From Puccinellia tenuiflora (lineage: Eukaryota; Streptophyta; Magnoliopsida; Poales; Poaceae): a stretch of DNA of 64,000 nt. Made by a program: the position numbers and the translations under genes. The stretch spans positions 482,976-546,975 of the forward strand of contig QRDG01000062.1 in the NCBI GenBank assembly GCA_012064385.1. The letters run 5' to 3'. Below the pieces are notes generated by a model. That model saw only the letters and a program-made list of their open reading frames with translations, made no database searches and was not told where the DNA came from. This document shows, piece after piece, positions 35,062 through 45,900 of the stretch. The first letter of the stretch is position 1; each line of letters begins with the position of its first letter.

Positions 35062-36016
35062 ACTGTATTAAAATCTTAATAACACTCATCAAGTACCATA
35101 CCGTAATACAAAAATACTACCCAACTATTACTAAATATTACTACCGAATCAAATAATTTATACGACCAAATAATTTATACGACAAACTCTACAAATATAT
35201 CTATACTATGGACGAGGTCCGGCACTAACAAAATATTTGCATTACTAACGACTAATATTTTGCAAACTAACATACAATAAGTACTATACTACACGACCAT
35301 TGGACCGACCAGCACTAACAAAATATTTACACTACTAACAAATAATCTATTTTTAACCTAACATGAAATAACCAATGTATGAAAAATCTTAGCCTTGAAG
35401 CGTGCCCTAAATCACCACAGCAGCAACACCACCACGAACCTTCAGCTCCTACCCCAACACCAACCTCCACCGGATCTCCACCATTGCCCCCTAATATCAC
35501 CCTCAAATTGCCTCCATGACCTACCCCATTAACAGATCGAAGCTTTCCCTTACTGCCTACTGCTTTGGGGATGATTTTGTGGGTGGAAAATCAACTAAAA
35601 TCGAGTGTACATGTGGTAACAAGTGAGTAGAAACGGAGGCAGGAGAGAGAGGAAAGAGAGGCGTCGGGAGGAAGAAGAAAGAGAGAAGGAGGAGGAGAGG
35701 CAGGGGGCGGGGCGATATGGTCGAGGAGCACCTGCTCGGCTTCACCGAGGCCAACAGGCCTTTCGGCGTGGGGGAAGCCGACTACAGAGGCGAAGGCCGA
35801 TAGGGTGCGGAGCAGGCTGGGCCCGGCCTCCGCCACGACCTGCTCGGCGTGACCAAAGCCGACAGGGCCTGCTCGGCATGGGCGACGCCGATAGGGGCTG
35901 GTCAGCCTCCCTAAAGCCGAGGCTGCAATATTTTTCAAAATAAAAAAACACGCATTATTTCTCGAAAACAATAAAAAATGTATTATTTAAAAAATTTAGG
36001 CGTGGATGAACATGTT

Positions 36017-36784
36017 GGGCGTGTTTGGTAGGCCGGGTCCAACCCAGATATTCCCACCCCCACCCTGTTTTTGGGTGTTTGATAGCCCGGGTGAGCTACT
36101 TCGACCATGCCCACCTCATACTGAAAATGGCTCTCAGCCTGTCTGGTTGAGAAGCTCGATTCTAGCTTCGCTAGTCAGCCCTGCCCAACTCATCGAGAAA
36201 ATAATCCTACATGTGGGGCCCACACCATTCTGCGTGTCTGCCTGTGAGCCCCTCTCCTCATTTCCTCTCGATCTGGAGCACCACTCCTCCCGTGCAAGTC
36301 GCCTCCAACGCGCCCCCTTGTGTCGGCACCACCCGTGACGCCGCCCACCGCCGGCTCCAGCACTTGGAGCCGCCGCGCAAGCCCGCCACCGCCGCCTTGC
36401 GCCACAATCGCTTGCGCCGCTGCCTGGAACCTCCGCCGCCTAGCGCCAGCGCCCGAAGCCACCGCCCAACTCAGACACCCAGCGTTGCCGCCTCTGTATC
36501 GATCTGGAGCTCCACGATGGTCTGCTCAGGAATTGATGCGGCCTTGATTGCTTTGTTTATTGGTGTTCAAGGTCCTTTGTGCAAGAATCTGGACCTATTT
36601 GTAATTTCAATTTCTGGACCCTTGTCTCAGTACATACAGCCCACCAAATAGAATCTCATCCTAGCATGTTTCAACACATACGTGCCACCAAACAGAGAAC
36701 AAAATCTTAGCCCAACCTGACTCGGTTCAGCATGTCTCGGCTGGGAAAGCTATGGCAAGTGAATACAACCTACCAAACACACCC
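36017..36784. mobile_element. TIR transposon, non-autonomous, unclassified
   Basis: Opens GGGCGTGTTTGGTAGG and closes CCTACCAAACACACCC, a near-perfect inverted repeat of 16 bases; length 768 bp. The interior has a GC-rich coding-like stretch (36290-36500) with no domain. The flanks do not show a clear target duplication. The terminal sequence resembles Tourist/Harbinger and some hAT MITEs; the superfamily is not settled. It abuts the right flank of the MULE-like element. Confidence 0.65.
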
Positions 36785-37137
36785 GTAGTACCTACAAGGG
36801 GGACAACAGCTCCAGGTGGATCAGGGATTCTCTCCTATTTTTCTGCTGTGTAGTAGCCTAAATGGAGTTTTCCATGGCTGGCGGCTGCAGAGGGATGGGG
36901 GCGTAACTACTTCTTCTGTATAAATTTTGTGCAGTTGTTCACACCGACTATTCCTAAGTATATATTTCTCAGAAGATAAATCTAAATCACACTTTCCTTA
37001 TCTACTACTACATCAATAGTATCAGCTAAAGATTTATTTCTACTAAAAAACATAATTTAAATTCCATACTTTTAATTATTTTCTAAGTTTTCTAGGTTTA
37101 CTAGCACAATCTCTACTAGGGAAATAGCTATGCCAGA
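36785..37137 (-). other. Intergenic, possibly continuing LINE relic
   Basis: No convincing gene. The minus strand of 36950-37137 could be the decayed continuation of the LINE relic on the other side of the solo LTR, but stops are frequent and the match is weak. Confidence 0.3.
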
Positions 37138-37142
37138 CCTTA

Positions 37143-39356
37143 TGAAAGAGCATGGTTGCCCCCATGTGTGGTTTTGGTAATTAATGACAATCTCTATGGA
37201 CTAATGTTTGTATTGATCTACTTGTAGGTTGTGTCCATATGCATTGCTTGATCTCCATATGTTGGAGTCAAGGCTAAGGGAAGAAGATTATATGTTGATC
37301 AAGGCTAAGTGCGGGTTGATCAACACTCGAGTCCAAGTGAAGATATGCCGAAGAGTGCCTCTCCCATATTGGTGTAAGGGGAAGCTATTAGCGAGTCTTC
37401 ACCAAGCGAAGCGCAATCAAGAAAGGTGGTTCGTCTTGAGGAGATGAAGATCGTCATCATCGACCTCAAGTGGATTATGTGCAAGGCAAAGGTATGATCT
37501 TGATAGGGTTTCTATTTTACTGGTCTCATGATGTTAGTGAGAGACCGGATTATAGGATAGTTAACCGTACTATCAAGAGGGGCTCTCGACCGAGTATCTT
37601 GATCGTATCGTTCATAGAGATCTCAAACCTTTGCATCCTTGCAATCATCTTTATTGGATCTTATTTGGCTCTTATCGTGGTGTGGTCTTGGTGCTTGTCG
37701 TGCTTGTCATGACAAGGCCAAGTTCACCGAAAACGGATCTCGTGTGCGTCTTCTATTGCGTTTTCGGTTTTGGAGATTTTGTCGGTTCGTCCATGTGGAA
37801 GGTTTCACTCTTACATTTATTATAAAAATATCCCTTGCTTGGTTCCAATATTTTCACTTTTTATAGGGTAGCATTTGTCGTCCTCTTTCCAACAAAGTTG
37901 GATTCACTCGATTCGGACTTCATTTGCAAAAGTTATGCCAGTTCTGGTTTTACTGTTTGGATCTGGTCCGGAGAAACACCGGAGATGGTCCGGAGTCTCC
38001 AGTATGCCGGAGTCCCCGAACCACAGGGCCTGGAATCTCCGGTCCATGGTTTTATCTGCTAAAATGGCCAAGTGTGGCACGCCTCTGAATAGGGGTCCGG
38101 AGTTTCACCGGAGTATGTCCGGAGTCTACGGCCTGGCCGGAGTCTCCGGCCCTCTGGACCAGAATCTCCGGTCTGCCCCGATGATCCAACATGTGGTGCG
38201 CCTCTGGTGCCCTGTCCGGAAGGAGCCCGGAGCCTGGCCGGAATCTCCGGCCCTGGCCGGAATCTCCGATGCACTTACACCGGAGTCTCCAGTCTGAGCA
38301 GGCTGCAACGGCTAGTTTTTGTGGGGACCTATAAAAGGCCCCCTTCTTCCCCAAAGTGTAGGTTTTTCTGCAGCACGAATTTCTCTCTCTCTCCCACCAT
38401 TGTTGACCTTGGAAAATCTTGCCCTCTCTCAATCCCTCCAATGATTTTTGCTCATCTTTAGGGAAACAAGAGAGGAGACCTAGATCTACATTTCCACCAA
38501 TCAATCTCTCCTCTAAGTGAGGGGAACCTAGTGGATCTAGTTCTTGGAGTTTTTTTTATGGTTCTCCTCTTTGTTCTTCCTCTCTTCTCCCCCCATAAGC
38601 ATTTGTTGCCTTCGGTGGGATTTGGGAGTGAAGGATTTGAGCACTTCTTGTGTTCGTGCCATTGCTTTTGTTGCATAGGTTTGTGCTCCTCACGGTGATA
38701 CGTGGGATTGAAGTTCGAGAAGCTTGTTACTCTTGGGTGCATTGTGTTCCCAAGAGCTTGTGCCTCTTGGGTGCATTGTGTACCCTACACGGTTTGTGGT
38801 GTCGCGAAGACTTCGAGTTGTGAAGCTTCGGGCAAGGTTTGGGAGCCCCCGATTGAGTGGTGGGTGTGTGCCCCAAGATTGTTATAAAGGCTCCGGATTC
38901 CACCTTGAAGGATTCCGATAGTGGAAGGTGAACCTAACCCTTGGGGTGAGGTTCATCGGAGAATAGGGTGAGGCCTTTTGTGGCATCTTGAGTAGGCCTT
39001 TGTGGCGAGCTCACACCCCTCCAACGAGACGTACTCTCTTAACAAGGAGGAACTCGGGAATACATCCTCGTCTCCGCGTGCCTCGGTTATTTCTATACCT
39101 GAGCTCTTTACTTATGCAATTTACATTGTGATAGCCTTCGTTATTGAAGTTTTATATCTTGCTATCACCTTATAGTTATCTTGCTTAGCATAAGTTGTTG
39201 GTGCACATAGGTGAACCTAATATATTTAGTTTGTTGGCTTGTTAATTTAAACATCTAGTTTTATTCCGTAATTATCAAGCCTTAAACCGTAAAAGTTTTA
39301 AATCGCCTATTCCCCCCCCCCCCCCCCCCCTCTAGGTGACATTGTTTGTTCTTTCA
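37143..39356 (-). mobile_element. Copia solo LTR, 2.2 kb, with CCTTA target duplication
   Basis: Opens TGAAAG and closes CTTTCA, an inverted terminal pair, and is flanked by CCTTA at 37138-37142 and 39357-39361. Read on the minus strand it begins TGAAAGAACAAACAATG with CCTAGAGGGGG shortly after, matching the LTR start of the Copia element at 12359, so minus is the likely sense strand. A 19-base homopolymer (39312-39330) lies just inside this end. It has no internal coding region, so it is a solo LTR. Confidence 0.9.
37965..38300. repeat. Array of CCGGAGTCTCCGG-type palindromes in Copia LTR
   Basis: About a dozen imperfect copies of a short palindrome (for example CCGGAGTCTCCAG, GGAATCTCCGGTCC, CCGGAGTCTACGG, CCGGAGTCTCCGG, CCGGAATCTCCGG), often next to GGCC and separated by 10-30 bases. 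It lies in the middle of the solo LTR. Confidence 0.8.
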
Positions 39357-39361
39357 CCTTA

Positions 39362-39990
39362 CTAATCATTTCTACAAGATCGTCCCGTAGGAACCAGCAT
39401 AACTCAAAGTTAAAGCGTCTCTCTACTTTTTGTTGATTTAAACCCAAATCCAACACAACAGGAGAATGTCCAGAAACTTCTCTAGTTAAAACTTTAAAAA
39501 ACATAAGTGGGTACAAACTTTCCCATTAAAGAGAAATTAAAATTTTATCAATTTTTTTAAGAGTGGGATGCTCCCGATTATTAGACCAAGTGTATCTTCT
39601 GCCGGCCATTTCAATTTCTTTAAACTCCCAATTTTCAATAACAACATTAGAAAGCCTTGACCATTTATTTAGAGAAATATCCTTATTACATTCACTAGTT
39701 TTCCTTATAATATAAAAGTAGCCACCTACAATCAAAGGCAAACCATTTTTATTCTGAAAAATATGTACTAATTCTACTAAGAATTATTCCTTATCTCTGT
39801 TGTGTGGAGGCCCATAAACATTTACTAGATTCAGAACTATTTAAAAAATAAATTACCTATTTCAGAATCTAGCATAATGAAGAACAAATTATCCACTCCC
39901 AAAACCATCCTCCCACCTTGACCAACAGAGGGGTCAACTAGCCAAGTAAAATCACGTCTACCACTGATACTCTTTGTTATTGTTTGTGGA
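39362..39990 (-). pseudogene. L1-type LINE relic (endonuclease region)
   Basis: Minus-strand frames carry the end of an apurinic-type endonuclease domain: LIVGG at about 39725 (followed by YF where the catalytic DFN is expected), then RYTWSNNREHPTLKKIDKIL and SGHSPVVLDL (the conserved SDH-like end, here with His retained). An upstream part with FTWLVDPSVGQGGR lies at about 39915-39960. Several stops are present. The Copia solo LTR at 37143-39356 cuts the downstream side. Confidence 0.75.
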
Positions 39991-40165
39991 TATCTAGATT
40001 TTCTGTACTTTCAGATCGCTCAAGAGCATCACTAGGCTTCAGTTAGCAAAGAAGCAAGAACAAGGAAAGATCTGGTGATCCCTCTATGAGATCCTGGCTG
40101 AAGGCTCAATAGGATTAATAGGTTACTCATATCATTAAGTTGCAATTTTTTTTCTGTAAGCTCAT

Positions 40166-40345
40166 CTAAAAAGAACTCTAAGGTTAAGCGTATTGAGGAT
40201 GGGTGACCGACTGGAAACTTCCCGGGTGCGCACGAATGAGGACAAAGTGCGTATAAAAGACAAATGTTGATCTGTAGGGCCAGTCTAGAGATCCTATAGA
40301 GCTGCCAGGTAACAGGCAGGGCCCGGGGTGGATCGGGGTGTTACA
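40166..40345 (+). mobile_element. Cassandra-type LTR fragment with 5S rRNA-like promoter
   Basis: Contains AAGGTTAAGCGT (40180-40191) and AGGATGGGTGACCGACTGG (40197-40215), which correspond to the box A and the intermediate element/box C of plant 5S rRNA genes in the right order. The segment ends GGGGTGTTACA at 40345, an LTR-type end. TRIM elements of the Cassandra family carry 5S-derived sequence in their LTRs. The 5' end of the LTR is not found. It lies 353 bp upstream of the PIFI start codon in the same orientation. Confidence 0.65.
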
Positions 40346-40597
40346 CCCTCGCCAAAAAAAAAGAAGCAAAGATCCGGTGACAGAGTGAAAACAAGATATT
40401 TCCACTATATGGACAGGATTTTTCCCATGGCGTAATCCGGAGAACCTCTTTGAGCTCTGTTTTGTCCCTTAGCTAAACCAAAAAAAAAAATATCAAGCAT
40501 GCCGTCTCAGTTGTCCAACGATCCTTCACCAGTAGCACTATCCACCCTGTCGTTGCCACCTCCCGACCACACAAGCGGACTCGCAGCTATCCAGGCT

Positions 40598-40604
40598 TAT
40601 ATAT
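40598..40604 (+). promoter_or_regulatory. Probable TATA box of PIFI
   Basis: TATATAT within GGCTTATATATGCC, 94 bases before the ATG at 40698, the only such motif close upstream. It implies a leader of about 60-70 bases. Confidence 0.5.
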
Positions 40605-40697
40605 GCCTCCAAAGAGCACAAGAAGATGATCTCTGAACTGAACCATACCTTGCAAAATCGAAGCAAGTAAGCAAAGTAGATATCATCACAGGGCACG

Positions 40698-42209
40698 ATG
40701 GCCACGCTCTCTTCTTGCAGCCGTCTGAGCGGCGGCGCCACCGCCTTCCACCGCCGCCGTAGCCGGCCTTCGCGCGCCATGGTCATCACCTGCCGGAATT
40801 TCTCGACCGTAGTCCGCGCGGCCGCGGCCGCCTCTGCCACGGCGACGGAAGCAGCAACAGCTTCCGTGCCGCAGACAAAGGAGTAAGATAGCTATATATC
40901 TGGATTGTTCTGTTCCCGAGCTCGTCCAGTACTCCTAGCTAGCTATGTGTCCATGTTGATCGGCTTGATTCGTACTATAGTTGATTCACAGAAAGTGTTT
41001 AATCGTCTCAGGTGCTCGCTTCCGACGTGGGCAGAGTTCGAGCTAGGAAAGGCGCCAGTCTACTGGAAGACCACCAACGGCCTTCCTCCTGCCCCGGTAA
41101 TTAAGTCTTTCGACATGAAAGTTGTCTTCAGTCCCTTTGCTTGCGTGAATCGATGCAAAACTCAAGTCGACGGATCGATTCCCTAACCAAGTTGATGCAT
41201 ACTAGTATAAAGATTCGTCGAAAGAAAAACTTTTCTTTACTGAGAAACAAAACTGAATGCACGCTATATCTGGATCTGGTTCAGGCACAACGTTTCGTGC
41301 AATACGTCGTGGGAAACACCCTCAATCTCCGAGCTTTATCTATGTATCTACGATTTTCTCAAAAATCTAGTTTTATTCTAACCATCCTTGCAACCATTGG
41401 TGTGTGTTGCAGGGAGAGGGCCTGAAGATATTCTACAACCCGGGGACAACCAAACTGACACCTAACGAGCAGTTTGGGATCGCGTTTAACGGTAGCTAGG
41501 AACTCTCCAGATACCATCTTGTGTTGAACATGAGATATTTGTTTTGTTCCTCGATATCTATGGCTAACCGACGATGCAATAATCTGCAGGGGGGTTTAAC
41601 CAGCCGATCATGTGTGGCGGCGAGCCGAGACAGATGACGCTGCAGGAGAGGGGAAAAGCCGACCCCCCCATATACACCATCAGGATACGAGTGCCACAGC
41701 ATGGTTAGTGAACATTTTGAGCTGGATTTTATGATAGGCAGTATGGTACTATTTCAGTACTAATGTACTGCTGTGCAGCCATGACACTGGTTTTCTCCTT
41801 CACAAATGGAAGAGAATGGGATGGGGACTATACCCTCAAGTTTAAGGTCCCAAAACCCTGGCTCAACAAGCCCTTGAGCTTCTTCAACGAGGTAGGCTTC
41901 CATCCAGCTTCAACATGTTTTGCCTTCGCGTGGTCATCATATATGGGAAGTGAGCAACAACTTTGGTGATGTTGGTTGCAGGGGCTGGCAGACGAGCTCA
42001 ACATGGAGGGCGCCTGTGACAGAGCCATCTTCCCGGATGAAAACATCGTCATCACAAGTTGTGAAATGGGCAGTTTCTATGAAGAGGGGGGAGACCGGTG
42101 CAAGCTGGACATCGTGAGCGGATGCATGGACCCAACCTCACACAACTTTGATCCACTTGCCATCGTCGATGATGGCACCTGCCCACTGGACTCTGATTCC
42201 GAGGAGTGA
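40698..42209 (+). CDS. PIFI: PIFI chloroplast protein, 6 exons
   Basis: Homologue of Arabidopsis POST-ILLUMINATION CHLOROPHYLL FLUORESCENCE INCREASE (PIFI), a stromal protein linked to NDH-dependent non-photochemical reduction of the plastoquinone pool. Exons: 40698-40882, 41012-41096, 41413-41491, 41590-41703, 41779-41891, 41982-42209; all borders GT/AG and all phases join, giving 804 bp, 267 aa, close to the Arabidopsis length. The first ~60 residues are rich in Ser, Arg and Ala, as in a chloroplast transit peptide. Conserved blocks include [44 protein letters not shown] and an acidic C-terminus ending in SDSEE. It appears intact. The gene is convergent with RPB6 (716 bp stop to stop). Confidence 0.93.
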
Positions 42210-42925
42210 CCATCACCGCGTCGCGGTGCTTTGCTTCTAAAACAAAGAGAGAAGCCAACACCACTGGTGGCTGTGCCCTCTCTTGTTCACTTGTAAAAAG
42301 AGAATTTGTGATACGATTACACAAACAATGATAGTACAGTGATGTGACTGTCATATACTATTACTAGGTAGAAATAGGTGCAGGGCGATGACAGGACACA
42401 ACATGCTGCATCAATTAGCAAAGAATGTTTAATATACGAAAGGGACCATGGCTGCTGGTGATATGTATAAAGAGGTTTCTATGGGTGCACTTGTATTTTA
42501 TCTTTGTCCAAACTGACAACAGAACTGAACCTTAGTACACAACACTTCCTATGCTGCCATACTCAGCTAGAAATGCCACCAGGCAGATAAGCTGCACCCA
42601 CACAAGAACTCCAGCATTTCACTTGAATAAACAACATTGGTCACCAACGGAAAAAAGAAGCAATTAGTGATGTTAAGTCCATAGTGTATTCACATATTCA
42701 GTTGCGACTTGCGGCTGCAAGACATCAATGGTCCAAGCAAACTGATGCAACCGTGCAATTCGATAACAGTTCCACAACGCAAGCAGCCATAGACCACACA
42801 TGGTACGTTAACAAAACATTGTAAATACCAGTACAGTGCTAGAATTGCATATAACGAAGCAGATAGCTACGAGGGCAAAGTTCAGCTGCAGCACAGAGCC
42901 TTTCCTGTCTAACAGTCTAGCAGCT
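42210..42925. other. Convergent PIFI/RPB6 3' region
   Basis: Holds the 3' untranslated regions of PIFI (plus) and RPB6 (minus). AATATACG and AATAAACAACATT-like A/T-rich motifs near 42430 and 42628 could serve polyadenylation. No other feature is seen. Confidence 0.5.
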
Positions 42926-45900
42926 TTAGCCCCCACCAACCTGACGCTTCCAGGAGTCCTCCACAATGAGCTCATCGACTCCCCAGTCCTCGTAGCTATT
43001 TAAATACAAAGTAAATAGAAGTGAGTCTATAGTACATGATAGGCAGCAAAGAGAAGTGATGATTGCCTTTTTCTTCAAATCTCACCTTCCATCAGGTAAG
43101 TACCGCCTAATCGTGAAGGGGATCTTACGTGCTCTCAGTTCTTTCATGGCAATCTGGAGATAGAAGACACTAGGATAAGCAGAGCATCAAATTTTACAAC
43201 TAGAAGTGATACAACTGATGGAAACATTTTCTACAGTAAGGGAGAGAAACCATTTAGGGAGCATTTGTAATAAATTATTGGCAAATGAAGTCAAGTTTCA
43301 TTTCATACCCTTTGCTCCTACTACTCAAAACAGTTCAGGTTACTTTTATTCTGACAAAAAAGAACACAAATTGTAAACTATGGTTACAGAGAAAGCTGGA
43401 ACCATAGAAGATTAGCAAGGTCATCCTTTTGGTATAAAATAGCTACTGTACATAGTTACAGACATCCTTTGTTGTATTACCTTGTAATTATGGATTTCCT
43501 TATAATGTTATAAAAATTCATAATTACAAGGTAATACAACAAAAGGATGTATGTGGTGTGCCCCTGTAGAGTTTATAATGTTATAAAAATTCATAATTAC
43601 AAGGTAATACAACAAAAGGATGTATGTGGTGTGCCCCTATAGAGTGTAAGATGGCACTGCATAACTTTACATAAGTATATTTCCTTGTCAATGGCATATT
43701 TAAAATTCAAAATAACAAATGCATAATTAGACACAATATTAAAAGCTAGCATTCTGATAATCCAGTAGAAAATAAATATCCATAATCTCATCAGTAACTG
43801 GTTGGATTCCTGATCAATCTCTACTATTAAATTGGAATCGGTCTGGTATGGGTACGTCGGGTCGTTTTCCATTTTAGTCCCTTGGAAAGCTTTAAATCAA
43901 ACCCGCAGTCCCCTCTATCCAGCAAAGAAACGCGTGCGAGGATTGAAGTTGGTGGAGGCAGGACAGGCGAGCTCCTCCGCCACCGCGCTTGCCGGATGGC
44001 GGACGACTCCCAACGACGCCCACCCTGGTCTCCCTCGGCTCATCCCGGAGCTCCTCTGACACCACGCTTCCCTAAAGCGCCGCCCCGGTCTCACTAGGTG
44101 CACCCCGGATCCCCTCGGCCGCCGCGCTTCGCTGCCCCGGTCTCCCTCGATGCAGCCCGGATCCCCTCGGCCATCGCGCTTCCCGGACGGCAACCGGACT
44201 CCCAGCGCCGCTCCAAGGCCCACGATTTAATCTAACAATCTTCTGCCGATGCCCTTCATCTCCATCGTTGCAATCTGCACTCTGCCAGACCGGCGCTAGG
44301 TATTACAGCACGGATGATAGGATGTCTGGCGGCCGGCGACGCGTTGAAAGTCCGACATAATCATCCCATCGTTGTGTGGTGGCCTCGCACATCAATTTTG
44401 TACAGTAGTAATTTGCCCACTTATCACATCCCGATAGACTGATCGTCATGACTAATGTGTTTCCCAATTTCTTGGCCTGAAAACTGGACAGATCGCTACT
44501 CTTCTACTGTCATGTGTTTCAATTTTTGCAGGGAACTTTCAGTTTATGGCATGTGGCCTCCTTGCAGATTTTCTATATTTGTGATTTGGTGCCGCCACCG
44601 ATGAAACAGCCATCAGGCACACACGGTGGCATCCTATCAAAGTTGCTACATGCCCACATCACAGTCAACAAACACCTATAACGAGCCGTCAGGAGACAAA
44701 GATTTAGGAGTAACGCCTCACGAAGCAATAACTCCATGGGCGTTGATTTTCCAAGCGTTCAATGTCTCTCTCATGCTGCTATATGATCTTTGCAATTGCA
44801 AGAATCCAAGGAATGCAGGCACGCAGATTTGTGCGGTAACATCCGCAGCTAGGTGCTGAGCAACACTGACGTGGTCTCACGGATGCACATCACAATAGGT
44901 AATCTCCCAAATGTAATATGGTCTACCAGCATACGGAATCACTAGAATTTTCAAATGTGTGTGCACCTCGTTCAGTGCTTTGGTTTTTCAAATGGAATCA
45001 CTAGAATTTTCTATGTCAGGCAAATGAGCCAAATGCTTCAATGATTTAACAAGATCTTCTTGTTACTGATCTTCCATATTATTTATTAAATTTAACATTG
45101 TGATTTTGTTGATGACTCATAAATCTATGTGTCATAATTTTAGTACTTTTGGCTATAAATGATATATAAACAAGATTGAAAAATAAGCGGCAACTTTTTA
45201 TTTTTCTTTTCATAAAGGTTGGTCTATGGACGTATAATTTAACTGTAATAGATTATTAAGACTCAATTTATTTGAACCCGTTGCAACGCACGGGCATTTT
45301 GCTAGTTAGTCTTAAGAGTTTATAGATTATCAATTGTTTGGCTATCAAACATATGTATATTAAAATATACATAAATATTTCCAACAAAACTGGATATTCA
45401 TTAGCTCATAGCTTGATATTACGTACACCCCTAGATTAAGAGATGACATGGCAATAAACATCCAGTATGCCAATCTTTGAATTGTGAAGCAATTCTTAAG
45501 TTAAGGGCTGGACATTAGGTAGCTTCAGAAATAAGTATGGCTTTTTAATACCGGGGGCATGACGAATTCCATGGTATCAACAAGATCAATCTTTATGTAG
45601 GAAGTTATTTTAAATTTAAATATATTATCAAACTGTTGCTAGAAAGAGAAGTACGACACGACAAGTGAAACTAAAATAATGAAAACAAACAATAAAAGCT
45701 ATTCTTTATCTGGTAGCCTAGAATAAAAGTATATGAAAGCAAGAGAGATATATGTAGCTTTACCTCAAGAGGATCAGTTTCTCCCTCAAGCTCAACCATA
45801 ACTGGAGCATTCATGCTACAAACACCAAAGGGTCAATTATTTCAATGAATTAACTCATTAAATGTAAGGTTCAGATAGAAGTATACCTTATCTGCAAAGC

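Larger units (their letters stand above)
33877..36002. mobile_element. MULE-like element with long palindrome-rich terminal repeats
   Basis: The two ends are inverted repeats: left 33880-33930 (TTTTTTAAATAATACAT, GAGAAATAATAC) mirrors right 35952-35998. The similarity continues inward into GC-rich subterminal blocks (33955-34115 and 35730-35925) made of motifs like CGGCTTCACCGAAGCCGA. The direct repeat TGGATGAA (33869-33876 and 36003-36010) flanks it. The 8-9 bp duplication and long terminal repeats fit Mutator-like elements. Inside are a promoter and two ORFs but no recognisable transposase, so it is non-autonomous or carries captured sequence. Confidence 0.7.

Noticed and set aside
36017..36784. 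Assigning the TIR element to PIF/Harbinger on terminal similarity
   Set aside because: The flanking trinucleotides do not form a TTA/TAA duplication, so the superfamily is left open.
40166..40345. A genuine 5S rRNA gene
   Set aside because: Only the internal promoter half is similar; the 5' part is missing, and the segment ends like an LTR.
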